Shown here: in pieces, positions 24,680-33,333 of the stretch | Layout of the letters: every line of letters begins with the position of its first letter | Numbering within the stretch: position 1 is the stretch's first letter | DNA from: Fibrobacteria bacterium | GTDB taxonomy: Bacteria; Fibrobacterota; Fibrobacteria; UBA11236 | Assembly (NCBI GenBank): GCA_017881725.1 | Contig: JADGQO010000135.1 | Span: forward strand, 1-64,000 | Direction of reading: 5' to 3' | Length of the DNA: 64,000 nt | Translations under genes and position numbers: made by a program | Notes under the pieces: model-generated | What the model was told of the DNA's origin: nothing | Databases searched by the model: none | What the model saw: the letters and a program-made list of their open reading frames with translations, nothing else

Positions 24680-27202
24680 TTGACGGACAGGCCGAAATTG
24701 GCAAAAAGCATTAAGCCGCTATGGTTTTCCACGGTCTCGATTCTGCTTGGACCATTTGCGTTATGGTACATGCTCGCCGCCAAGCTTCACCGAAGAAAAA
24801 TCGGCGACCACTATTTCCGGTCCCTGATCCTTTTGACCCTGGCGTTTTTCGGATACAACGGAGCGTTGTTCTTTTTCCCGGTTCATTGGAGCCTGTTGCT
24901 CGGTGTTCACCTAGCCGCTTGCTTGGCTACCGCCTGGTTGGTGAATTCCGGTTCCGGGTCCCGGTTGTTTCCGCTCGGGTTGGAGCCATCGGATAAACCT
25001 GTGTCCTTGGGCGAAGCGGTTTTGGCCTCCTCCATGGGATTATTTCCCTGGGTATATATCCTTGCCCTGATTCGCAATATTGGTGAGTTGGAAAACTTTT
25101 CCATCCATTTACCCAGCGACGTTTACACCGGCGGATTGCGGTGGATGGCCTATTCGACCCCCTTGGTCTTAGCCATGGGTTGGGCTGCTTGGAAAACGCG
25201 TGTCCGGCCGACGCTTCGATCCCTGCTTTATTTCTATGCCTCCATTTTGGTCGTGCTCGCGTGGATAATGGTTTGGGAAAAAACGGATCAATTTCTGCTG
25301 CAAATTATTGACGTGAATCGGGAGCCGATATTGTTCGGTTATGCGCTGGAGAATCATTACCGTTCCTGGGTCAAAGGATTTTTTTACGGAAGCGCATTCA
25401 TTTTCGGAACGGGCTATCTGGCGCGGGCCGCGCGAACCCATGTATTCCTGAAACGCGCCCTGTTTCTAGGCGTACCTTCCATCTTGTTGTATGCCAACAT
25501 GCTTTTCGTGCTGGGAGATTGGAATTTTTACCTCTCCGGCTTGCGCGAACATTTTTTCGAGGAGCATCAATACGCATTTTACCGTGCGGTCGCAAAGGCC
25601 GAACTGTCAAGGACTCCGCGCGCATACCGCGTTCCGGAAATTATCGATGGTTTGGCCGAGCTGGAATATCAGGAAGGCGGAATAGCCGAAGCAAAAAAAC
25701 TGTTCGGTTATGAACGCGAAGCCTGTTTGCATCATCCCTACTACGCGCGGTATTTGCAGCGTTCCGAAAAGGCCTTGGCGCATTTGGAAAAACCCGCGGG
25801 TTCGGTCGTTAAATCGGAAATTCAACTGGAAGTGCCCGTTATTAAGCCGGCGTCCTTCCTCGACCAGGATTGGTATGCCCTGCTGAGCGCGGTCGCGTTT
25901 TTACGGGCCGACTGGACCGATTTGGAATTGCGTAAAAGGCTGCTTGACCTGTCGGGCTCCATCCAATTACGCTTGCCGAAATTGGGCAATGTTCCGGAAT
26001 TGGTCGCCGTTTTACGTCAACTGGATATACCCGCAGCAGCCTGCTTTTTGACCGAGGCGCGCATCCGAGCCGCGCTCGGCGCGCATAAAGTGCCTTTCCT
26101 AAGCCTGAACGGGCGTTGGGTTCCCATAACAGGTTACGATGCGGGCCGGGATGGGTTTTATTATTACGCCTACCCGGCGACGTCCAAGCATGATTGGTTT
26201 CGCAATGAAGACACCGATTTGTTTTATCACCATGCCGGGGGGGCCTTCGGAGACGCATCGGAAAAAGCGCGCGCCCGGATTTACCGGTATAGTCTTCAGA
26301 AATTCCTCCCGGCGGATGAGCTTTCGGAACAAATCATCAATATCGGCGGAGTCGGATTGATTCTGGGCGATACCTCGGCAGCGTCTCCGGCGGAAAGGCG
26401 GGCGGCATTTTTGTTTGAGCAAGGCGATACCTTTTACCAAGAACATGAAAACTATCCGGCGGCGGCCGAATGTTATCGGCAAGCGGCTAAGTTGTTTCCC
26501 TGTGACCAGGCGTTCGCGCGCATATTATACCTGAAGCGCCGGTATTTCGAATTCGCCTCCGATACGCGGGATTACCAGAACCTGTTCCGGGATGATCCGC
26601 CGAAGTGGATGGCCAACTTGGGCCCCGATCCAAAAAACGAGAAAGGTGTCGTGGAAAGGATTATGGCGGGAAAATTAGGTACCTACTTGATGTTGAATTG
26701 GTACGCATCGCCTTTGCCCGATTCTTCGGCTGAGTCCAAATCCATGATGGATACGGCCGTCGCGCTGTTCACGGCCTTGCGAAACAAAGACCCTGGCGAT
26801 CCGACGTACGCAGACTCCCTGGCGACCCTGTATTATCGAAAAGGGGAACTGAAAAAAAGCGAGGAGATCTTCACCTCCTTGATGGGGCTGTACCCATTCG
26901 GAAACGAATCCGTCGCCTTTCGGTTGGCCTGGGTCAAATTACGTTTGGGAAAATTATCCGACATCCCGAATTTGCTGGCCCAGTGTGAAGGCTTTTCCGT
27001 CGAGGCGAAATACCTGACCATGCAGGCCGCAGTGGCCATCCAACGGGGCCACTGGCGTTCGGCTCGTTCCGCCCTGGATCGCAGCCTGAAGTTGGACAAG
27101 TCGATAGGGGAGACCCACGCCTTGATGGCGGAATACTACCGACATAAAGGCGACCCGATAGCGGCGCAATTGCACCTGCATTGGCAAAGGCGGAGTTCAT
27201 AG
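24680..27202 (+). CDS. polytopic membrane protein with TPR-like C-terminus
   Basis: An 840-residue protein. Residues ~10-290 hold about seven to eight hydrophobic segments (for example LWFSTVSILLGPFALWYML and SLILLTLAFFGYNGALFFF). The rest is soluble and helical, with TPR-like pairs such as AFYRAVAKAELSRTPRAYRV, EQGDTFYQEHENYPAAAECY and SLATLYYRKGELKKSEEIF. The start is TTG 24680, after GAAGGA with a 9-base gap; no ATG is near. Its stop touches the ATG of the next gene, which has the same overall plan, so they probably work together in the envelope. No known family is recognised. Confidence 0.7.
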   Translation: MTDRPKLAKSIKPLWFSTVSILLGPFALWYMLAAKLHRRKIGDHYFRSLILLTLAFFGYNGALFFFPVHWSLLLGVHLAACLATAWLVNSGSGSRLFPLGLEPSDKPVSLGEAVLASSMGLFPWVYILALIRNIGELENFSIHLPSDVYTGGLRWMAYSTPLVLAMGWAAWKTRVRPTLRSLLYFYASILVVLAWIMVWEKTDQFLLQIIDVNREPILFGYALENHYRSWVKGFFYGSAFIFGTGYLARAARTHVFLKRALFLGVPSILLYANMLFVLGDWNFYLSGLREHFFEEHQYAFYRAVAKAELSRTPRAYRVPEIIDGLAELEYQEGGIAEAKKLFGYEREACLHHPYYARYLQRSEKALAHLEKPAGSVVKSEIQLEVPVIKPASFLDQDWYALLSAVAFLRADWTDLELRKRLLDLSGSIQLRLPKLGNVPELVAVLRQLDIPAAACFLTEARIRAALGAHKVPFLSLNGRWVPITGYDAGRDGFYYYAYPATSKHDWFRNEDTDLFYHHAGGAFGDASEKARARIYRYSLQKFLPADELSEQIINIGGVGLILGDTSAASPAERRAAFLFEQGDTFYQEHENYPAAAECYRQAAKLFPCDQAFARILYLKRRYFEFASDTRDYQNLFRDDPPKWMANLGPDPKNEKGVVERIMAGKLGTYLMLNWYASPLPDSSAESKSMMDTAVALFTALRNKDPGDPTYADSLATLYYRKGELKKSEEIFTSLMGLYPFGNESVAFRLAWVKLRLGKLSDIPNLLAQCEGFSVEAKYLTMQAAVAIQRGHWRSARSALDRSLKLDKSIGETHALMAEYYRHKGDPIAAQLHLHWQRRSS

Positions 27203-29557
27203 ATGTCCCCGTCTCCACGCCGCGAAACGACCTTGATCGATCAGCCGGGTATTCCCGGATTTGTGTACGTCCTGCTCCTGGTGGGAGGGCCATGGCCCCT
27301 GCTGCCTTACCTGCAACGCGCGCCTTCGCGGCTTCTGCGCGTGATTCTCGCGCTCGCCTCCTTCGCCCCTTTCGCTTTGATCGCCGCGCTCCCGGGAAAT
27401 TGGCTGCTTGTGGCCATCTGCCTCGGCGCTTGGAACCTGCTGTGGAGCGTGGGAATCATGGCTTTGGTTCCGTTGGAGCGGGGCGCACCCTCGGCCCTGC
27501 CTCCTAGCCGCAGGATCCGTCTTGCCATCGCCTTGACCGCGGCCGGGCTTCCCGCAGCAGTCCTTTTGGCAAGCATGGAACAGTGGCTGTCCGATTTTTT
27601 ATGGAGCAGTTATTATCCGGTAAACGCCTCAGTCGATACGATTTCCGCCGACTTGGGAATGGTTTGGATGAATTTCACTCTCCTGCTGTTTTTCTCAACC
27701 TTGTACGCCTCCAGGTACGGGGATGCTTGGAACTTGCCCGCGTTGTCGCGGTTGTTGCTTTTGGTTACCGGGGCGCATGTTGTCGTCAACCAGTTGCAAA
27801 TGGTCCTGGTGACCATTCCCCTGTGGCAGGTGGAAGAGCTTAAAATTTTCCCGCCTTGGCTGGACCATACCCGGCAAGCCGTTTTCTTCATCATGTGGTT
27901 CGCCGCCATTCCCATCTTGGTTCACCAATGCCACCATCGCTGGAAAACCAAACGCAGCGTCTGGCGCCATTACGCGCTTGGGTTGGTATCCCTGGGATTG
28001 GCCATGGCCGCCTGGACCGTAACCACGGGGTTACCGATCAATTACGCCTTGCTGATTGGGCAGCAGTACGAGAAGTCGGGCACGCCGCATAAGGCCATTC
28101 CCTGGTATTCCCGGGCGTTGTCCTGGAGCCGCTCGGACAACCTGAAATCCTATTTACAGTTCCGCGTGGCCCTGCTGCACCGTAAAAACGGGGACTTGGA
28201 GGAGGCCAAAGAAGCGTTCATCCGGGTGCTGGTGAAGTATTATCACGATTCCCGACTGTTGCTGGAAGCCCATGAATTCCGGGATAAATTGGAAAAAAAT
28301 CATGGGGCCAAGCTGAAGCGAGTCGTGATACCCGGCATCGAAGCGCGCACCGAATACAAGAGCGCCTATTGTGTTCCCAACTCCTTGGGATTGGTTTTGA
28401 ACTATTGGGGCGACCGCACCGGCGCCAAACGCATCGGCGCCGAAATCACCCAATTGGATAAAGGCAGCCTGATTACCGACGAGGTTTTCTTTTCGGAGTC
28501 CCGGGGATTTTCCAGCCTGGTTTTGCCCTTGCGAAGCCTGAAGGATATTTTCGCATTGATCGACAACGGCATCCCGGTATTGGCTTTTATTCCCGGCCAT
28601 GTCATCGCCGTTTTCGGGTATGACCAGGTGTTGCAGACCCTGGTGACTTACGACGTGAATACCTATGACATTTGGGATGACGAAAGGTGGACCGAGTTCG
28701 GCCAGGATTGGAGCCACATGTACAATACCATCGGCGTGGTGGTGCCCAAGGAGAAGGTTCCCTTGCTGAAAAAACTGCTGGGCGGAAATATCGACGTCCA
28801 GAACGAGGCGTACCTGCAATATTTAATGGCCCGTTCGAATGAAGACGACGAGGATCGAAAGGCCTTGCATTTGGGGCGCTCGGCCGGGCACGGATTCTTT
28901 TTCGCCGATTGGGAATACGAAAATTTGATCGGCAAACGCCCCTTGCCGGCCGTAAGTGATACGGTAATCGGCGACTTCCTCCTAGGCCACGATGTCTATG
29001 AAAGCCAAATCCTGGAATATTTACAAAGCCTTTCCCAAAGGTCCGATTTTCCACGGGCCATCGCTTTCATCGAACGGTATCGGAAGGAAAACCGGCTATC
29101 CATCGGCATGGCAACGTTGTTGGCCGGGTTCTACAACCAAATGGGCGACTCGGAAAAGGCCGGCGACGTATTGATGGGATCCATTGATTTCGATGAGCAG
29201 CAGGCCGTCACCTTGGAATTCTTGTTACAACAGGATTATATCCAGAGCGATGCGGAAACCGCCCGACGCATCAGCCTCAAATTATTGGAGTCCGAGGAAA
29301 AAATTCCTGGGTCGGCCGCGACGTTGGCGTTCGCCACCTGGCGGAAAAATACCGTGGTGGATTTTCGCAACATCGATGAAGCTCTAGCCATCATGGAAGG
29401 TTATTTGACGAAGTGGAACCCATACGACAAACAAGCCATCCACGAACTGTTGGAGGCCTTCAAGTTGAAGAAGTTCCGGACCGACGACGAATTCAACCAG
29501 CGCAATTGGGAAAAGAAAATCAAGATTTATAAAAACCGCTTGGATGCCTTGACATGA
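27203..29557 (+). CDS. membrane protein with C39-like peptidase and TPR domains
   Basis: A 784-residue protein. Residues ~18-270 contain about six to eight membrane segments; a TPR-like pair follows (GQQYEKSGTPHKAIPWYSRA). Residues ~380-515 form a C39-like papain-fold domain: SAYCVPNSLGLVLNYWG with Cys390, IPGHVIAVFGYD with His466, and TYDVNTYD with Asp484, so a full Cys-His-Asp triad is in place. More TPR-like helices fill the C-terminus. C39 domains cleave double-glycine leaders in bacteriocin exporters, but here there is no ABC module. The ATG directly follows the stop of its partner. The substrate is unknown. Confidence 0.75.
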   Translation: MSPSPRRETTLIDQPGIPGFVYVLLLVGGPWPLLPYLQRAPSRLLRVILALASFAPFALIAALPGNWLLVAICLGAWNLLWSVGIMALVPLERGAPSALPPSRRIRLAIALTAAGLPAAVLLASMEQWLSDFLWSSYYPVNASVDTISADLGMVWMNFTLLLFFSTLYASRYGDAWNLPALSRLLLLVTGAHVVVNQLQMVLVTIPLWQVEELKIFPPWLDHTRQAVFFIMWFAAIPILVHQCHHRWKTKRSVWRHYALGLVSLGLAMAAWTVTTGLPINYALLIGQQYEKSGTPHKAIPWYSRALSWSRSDNLKSYLQFRVALLHRKNGDLEEAKEAFIRVLVKYYHDSRLLLEAHEFRDKLEKNHGAKLKRVVIPGIEARTEYKSAYCVPNSLGLVLNYWGDRTGAKRIGAEITQLDKGSLITDEVFFSESRGFSSLVLPLRSLKDIFALIDNGIPVLAFIPGHVIAVFGYDQVLQTLVTYDVNTYDIWDDERWTEFGQDWSHMYNTIGVVVPKEKVPLLKKLLGGNIDVQNEAYLQYLMARSNEDDEDRKALHLGRSAGHGFFFADWEYENLIGKRPLPAVSDTVIGDFLLGHDVYESQILEYLQSLSQRSDFPRAIAFIERYRKENRLSIGMATLLAGFYNQMGDSEKAGDVLMGSIDFDEQQAVTLEFLLQQDYIQSDAETARRISLKLLESEEKIPGSAATLAFATWRKNTVVDFRNIDEALAIMEGYLTKWNPYDKQAIHELLEAFKLKKFRTDDEFNQRNWEKKIKIYKNRLDALT

Positions 29558-30255
29558 ACGGTTCGCAGGGTCGTTGGGCTCATCCCTTACAAGGCGCGCG
29601 ACGGGCATGGAAGAGCATCTTTTGGATATGCTCGGCCGCCGGGGTCGTCCTCTGGCTTGCCGCATGCGCCGACTCCGCTCCGCCACCCGTGGAGGATCCC
29701 GCAGCCAAGCAAGCGTTGGAACAGACCTTCCTGCATTTCCGTGAAAAGATTCAAGCAGGCCAGGGAGACTCCCTGCCCAAATACTTGTCCCAAGCTACCC
29801 TAAATTGGCTGGATGATATGCGTCGGGCTTCCCGTACGGAAGCGCCGCAATACCTCCAACAAAGGCCATTTTTTGAGATCCTGTGTATTCTCGCGCTGCG
29901 AATCCAGCGGAGGATCGAACCGACGTTCGACGACCGGCCTCCATCGTTATTGAAGAAGTTGGTCATCGACAATTATCCCGTCCGAAAAACCATCTTGAAA
30001 TCGGATATGGCGTCGCCGGTCCTATTCGGAGAGACGGCGGAAATGGGCTTGCGGGAAGCGCCTAACGTGCCCGTATTCCGTTTCAGCCGTGAACACGGGG
30101 AGTGGAAGTTTCATTTGCATGAATCTCTCCCGCTGATTCTCCGTGGGGCGGAATCTCTAGCTAGGCAAAGGAAGTCCACGCCTTACGATCAAGCGGTCCT
30201 GGTTTTGGAGCAATTCGGCGGGCAACGGGTCCTGCCTGAGGATACGATTCGTTGA
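29554..30255 (+). CDS. lipoprotein of membrane-TPR operon
   Basis: A 233-residue protein starting in the ATGA overlap with the C39-like gene. A signal sequence (FWICSAAGVVLWLAAC) ends in a lipobox, LAAC. The mature part is helical then beta-rich, resembling small periplasmic proteins of the NTF2-like or DUF4878 kind, but I do not recognise a family. It closes the three-gene operon 24680-30255 and could be the periplasmic or outer-membrane partner of the two membrane proteins. Confidence 0.68.
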   Translation: MNGSQGRWAHPLQGARRAWKSIFWICSAAGVVLWLAACADSAPPPVEDPAAKQALEQTFLHFREKIQAGQGDSLPKYLSQATLNWLDDMRRASRTEAPQYLQQRPFFEILCILALRIQRRIEPTFDDRPPSLLKKLVIDNYPVRKTILKSDMASPVLFGETAEMGLREAPNVPVFRFSREHGEWKFHLHESLPLILRGAESLARQRKSTPYDQAVLVLEQFGGQRVLPEDTIR

Positions 30256-30353
30256 CGAGGCGCTTGCTTTCAGCCTATCAGTAACCTTATACTGGAAACG
30301 GTTTCTGGAGCGGTCCATGGCCGAGAGAAAAGGGATCGCCTATATTATTCGCC

Positions 30354-30656
30354 ATGATAGATGAATCGTCCCATCCCGAATCGATTAACACTCCGAACGC
30401 TTCCGTGCCTGCCCAGGATTTCTCCGAGTTTCAGGGGAAAAGTAAATGGGCTGAATTAAGTTGGTACCTGGTCGTATTCGGATTCATCGCCATAGCCGTG
30501 GCGGGCCTGTGCATATACCTGCAACGGATCGCCTACCGGGACTTCACCATGAACTCGGTGCTGTTAGGGCGCTATTTCCTCATGGCGGGCATCACCATGT
30601 ACTTGGCCGGCCGCGGCATCGCCTATTACCAACGGCTCAAAAAAAAGAAAAAATGA
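30354..30656 (+). CDS. small two-TM membrane protein
   Basis: A 100-residue protein. After a polar N-terminus (~1-38) there are two hydrophobic segments, WYLVVFGFIAIAVAGLCIYL and a second at about LLGRYFLMAGITMYLAGRG, with a Lys-rich tail, so both termini are probably cytosolic. The next gene, an ABC ATPase, begins 10 bases later, so this is likely the first gene of a three-gene transporter operon. No family is recognised. Confidence 0.65.
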   Translation: MIDESSHPESINTPNASVPAQDFSEFQGKSKWAELSWYLVVFGFIAIAVAGLCIYLQRIAYRDFTMNSVLLGRYFLMAGITMYLAGRGIAYYQRLKKKKK

Positions 30657-30666
30657 TCGGACGCCT

Positions 30667-31575
30667 ATGATAGAAGTCAGCGATCTTCGCAAAACCTATC
30701 ATATCGGTTTTTGGCGCAAACCGGTTCAGGCCGTCAAAGGCGTCAGCCTCCATGTGCGTCCCGGCGAATTATACGGATTCATCGGTCCGAACGGAGCGGG
30801 CAAGTCGACGACCATCAAAATCCTCCTAGGCCTTTTGTCCGCCGACTCCGGGACGGCGCGGCTCATGGGGAAACCTGCGGGTTACCCCGCCAGCCGCGAA
30901 CACGTGGGGTTCCTTCCCGAGCAGCCCTACTTTTACGATTACCTGACCGGACGGGAATTCCTCGCCTTTTACGGAAGGCTGGCGCGTATCGCCTGGCGCG
31001 ACCTAAGCGGTCGGGTCGGGGAAGTGAGCGAATTGGTGGGGCTGAAACCGGACGCGCTGGGCCGTAAGCTCCGGACGTATAGCAAGGGGATGTTGCAACG
31101 CATCGGATTGGCGCAGGCGCTGCTCGGCAAGCCCCGCTTGGTGATTCTGGATGAACCGATGTCCGGCCTTGATCCGTTGGGACGCCGCGACGTCCGCAAC
31201 ATCCTGAAGGGCCTGCATGCCGACGGAATCACGGTATTTTATTCCAGCCATGTCTTGAGCGACGTCGAGGCCATTTGCACTCGGCTGGCCATGGTGGTGG
31301 ACGGGGAGGTCCGGCGCGAAGGCACCGTTTCGGATGTTTTGTCGGGGGGCAAGGAAAGCTTCCATGTGGTCCTGACAGGCCCCGTCGATTTCTCAAGGCT
31401 TCCGGAAAAGTTAGGCAGCGTCCTCGACGCGCGCACCATCGTTTGTCCCGACGCCGAAGCTAAACGGGAATGCCTGCAATGGGCTTTGCAGCAAAATCTC
31501 GAAATCGAAGCCGTGGCGCGCGCGCGTCATTCGCTGGAGGACGTTCTCGCCCAAGAGGTGGCCAAACACGCATGA
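30667..31575 (+). CDS. ABC transporter ATP-binding protein
   Basis: A 302-residue ATPase. Walker A is GPNGAGKSTTIK, the Q loop is in FLPEQPYFY, the signature region is TYSKGMLQRIGLAQAL (SKGM in place of LSGGQ), Walker B is LVILDEPMSGLDP, and the switch His is in YSSHVLSD. This matches the ABC-2/NatA-type exporters. The C-terminal ~80 residues are a non-catalytic domain seen in this group. The stop overlaps the permease ATG in an ATGA. Confidence 0.92.
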   Translation: MIEVSDLRKTYHIGFWRKPVQAVKGVSLHVRPGELYGFIGPNGAGKSTTIKILLGLLSADSGTARLMGKPAGYPASREHVGFLPEQPYFYDYLTGREFLAFYGRLARIAWRDLSGRVGEVSELVGLKPDALGRKLRTYSKGMLQRIGLAQALLGKPRLVILDEPMSGLDPLGRRDVRNILKGLHADGITVFYSSHVLSDVEAICTRLAMVVDGEVRREGTVSDVLSGGKESFHVVLTGPVDFSRLPEKLGSVLDARTIVCPDAEAKRECLQWALQQNLEIEAVARARHSLEDVLAQEVAKHA

Positions 31576-32375
31576 ACTTCATTCTGGTAATCGCCTATAA
31601 CGCCTTTCGGGAAACCGTGCGCGATAAAATCCTGTACAACCTGGTTTTCTTTACCATCGGATTGATCCTGTTTTCCTTGCTCCTCGGACAATGGTCCGTA
31701 TTCGCGGAGGAAAACGTGATCAAGGATTTCGCCTTGGCCGTCATGTCGCTCAGCGGGTTGATGATGTCCGTGTTCGTGGGCATCGGACTGATTCAAAAGG
31801 AAATCCAGCGGAAAACCATTCTCACCTTGCTGGCGAAGCCGCTTCCGCGCTGGCATTTCATCGTCGGCAAGTATCTCGGCCTGTTGTTGGTATTGGCATT
31901 GAATCTCGGCATCATGACCTTGGTTTTTTTTCTCGTCCTGATCAGCATCGGGGTTCGTCCGCAGCCTAATCTCCTCCTCGCGATTTACCTGGTGTACTTG
32001 GAAATGGCGGTGATCACGGCCGTGGCGCTGCTGTTTTCGGCGTTCTCCACGCCCATGTTGAGCGCGCTGTTTACGCTCGGCGTTTATGTGGCCGGGCACT
32101 TGGCCGGCGATATCCTGAATCATCTCAGCTTCATCCATCGATTCGGAGCCCGGCTTCCCGGAACCCCGGTCATCAGCGTTTGGCAAGAACGGATTATCCG
32201 TGGAGTTTATTACGTGATTCCCAACCTGGAAAATTTCAATATCCGCGGGCGCGTGGTTTACAACCTGCCGCTTGGTCACCACTATGTTTTGAACACGTCT
32301 TTGTACGGGGCGGCCTTTATCCTGATGTATCTGATTATCGCGTCGCTATGGTTTTCCAAACGGGATTTTATTTAG
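31572..32375 (+). CDS. ABC-2 type transporter permease
   Basis: A 267-residue inner-membrane protein with six hydrophobic segments. The coupling-helix region between segments, with IGLIQKEIQRKTILTLLAKP and RWHFIVGKYLGLLL, is typical of ABC-2 (NatB/YhaP-like) permeases. ATG 31572 is coupled to the ATPase stop. It forms a half-transporter with the ATPase; the small membrane protein upstream may be a subunit. The substrate is not readable from sequence. It overlaps the convergent thpR by 4 bases. Confidence 0.88.
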   Translation: MNFILVIAYNAFRETVRDKILYNLVFFTIGLILFSLLLGQWSVFAEENVIKDFALAVMSLSGLMMSVFVGIGLIQKEIQRKTILTLLAKPLPRWHFIVGKYLGLLLVLALNLGIMTLVFFLVLISIGVRPQPNLLLAIYLVYLEMAVITAVALLFSAFSTPMLSALFTLGVYVAGHLAGDILNHLSFIHRFGARLPGTPVISVWQERIIRGVYYVIPNLENFNIRGRVVYNLPLGHHYVLNTSLYGAAFILMYLIIASLWFSKRDFI

Positions 32376-32926
32376 GGCTGGCCGAATAATCCACCCAGGT
32401 AAAATGTTTCCAGGGCGGTGTGGATGGCTCCTTCCGACGTCAGCTTGCTGGAATACAGGGAGAAGCTTTCGATCAACTGGGGTTCCACGGAAAAAAGGGA
32501 TTGCGCCACGACATACTCGCCAATCCAGTCCGGCCGACAGGATTTCACTTTGGCCAAGGTAACGTGGGGATGAAACTTCCTTTCGTCCCGCCCAAAGCCT
32601 GAATGGCTTAACGCCGCCTCGACGGAATGCCGCAAGCTTTGCAGTTGTGGATTGGCCGAAACGCCGGCCCACAATACCTCCGGATTTCCGCGCAAAGGGA
32701 AAACGCCGACGCCTTGTAGTCCCAAAAAAAATGCCCGTCCATCCACACCACGCAGGCAATCTTGCAATAGGTGCATCCGATCCTCGGGCACCTCGCCGAA
32801 AAACCGTAGGGTCAAGTGGTACTCGTCAAACTCCTGCCAATCCGCTCCCGGAATTCCCTGGGAAATATCCGCCAGGCGATCTTTAATGGTTTCCGGCAGA
32901 TCCAACGCCAAAAACAATCTAGGCAT
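32372..32926 (-). CDS. thpR: RNA 2',3'-cyclic phosphodiesterase (2H family)
   Basis: A 184-residue 2H phosphoesterase. Both catalytic HxTx motifs are present, HLTLRF near residue 37 and HVTLAK near residue 120, at the usual spacing. The N-terminus RLFLALDLPE is standard for ThpR (LigT). It hydrolyses 2',3'-cyclic phosphate RNA ends and can ligate 2'-5' in vitro. ATG 32926 lies 8 bases inside the end of cutA, so the two are coupled. Confidence 0.92.
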   Translation of the reverse strand: MPRLFLALDLPETIKDRLADISQGIPGADWQEFDEYHLTLRFFGEVPEDRMHLLQDCLRGVDGRAFFLGLQGVGVFPLRGNPEVLWAGVSANPQLQSLRHSVEAALSHSGFGRDERKFHPHVTLAKVKSCRPDWIGEYVVAQSLFSVEPQLIESFSLYSSKLTSEGAIHTALETFYLGGLFGQP

Positions 32927-33239
32927 CGCGACTTTCGTTTTCGATCCAATCGAGATAGGGCGGGGTCCCTCCCACCAACGGCCAATAAACGATGCAGGGG
33001 CAGTCATAACTATGCATGGCCTTGACCCTCGCCGTCACGGCGTCCAACCGTTCCGCGGTGGTTTTGATCCATAGCACAGCCTCGCGTGCGGATTCTACCT
33101 TGCCTTGCCAGCGATAAATCGATTCCATGCCGTCCACGATATTTACGCAGGCGGCCAACCGGTTTTCCACCAAGTTACGGCCGATGGCCTCGGCTTCCAG
33201 GCGATTCGCGGTGGTGACGTACACAATGATTGCCGACAT
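32919..33239 (-). CDS. cutA: divalent cation tolerance protein CutA
   Basis: A 106-residue CutA1-family protein, the normal length. The trimer-forming ferredoxin-like fold is seen in VYVTTANRLEAEAIGRNLVE, RLAACVNIVDGMESIYRWQG and EAVLWIKTT; the end, CIVYWPLVGGTPPYLDWI, is also standard. Despite the name, its biochemical role remains unclear. It begins a two-gene minus-strand operon with thpR. Confidence 0.94.
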   Translation of the reverse strand: MSAIIVYVTTANRLEAEAIGRNLVENRLAACVNIVDGMESIYRWQGKVESAREAVLWIKTTAERLDAVTARVKAMHSYDCPCIVYWPLVGGTPPYLDWIENESRDA

Positions 33240-33333
33240 TTGTACAGGTAAATTACCAAGAGATGCATTACTCTAAAAGGGTATTCAACCGGGCCACGTT
33301 AACCCTGTTTTGGTATGATATAGTCCAGACTGC

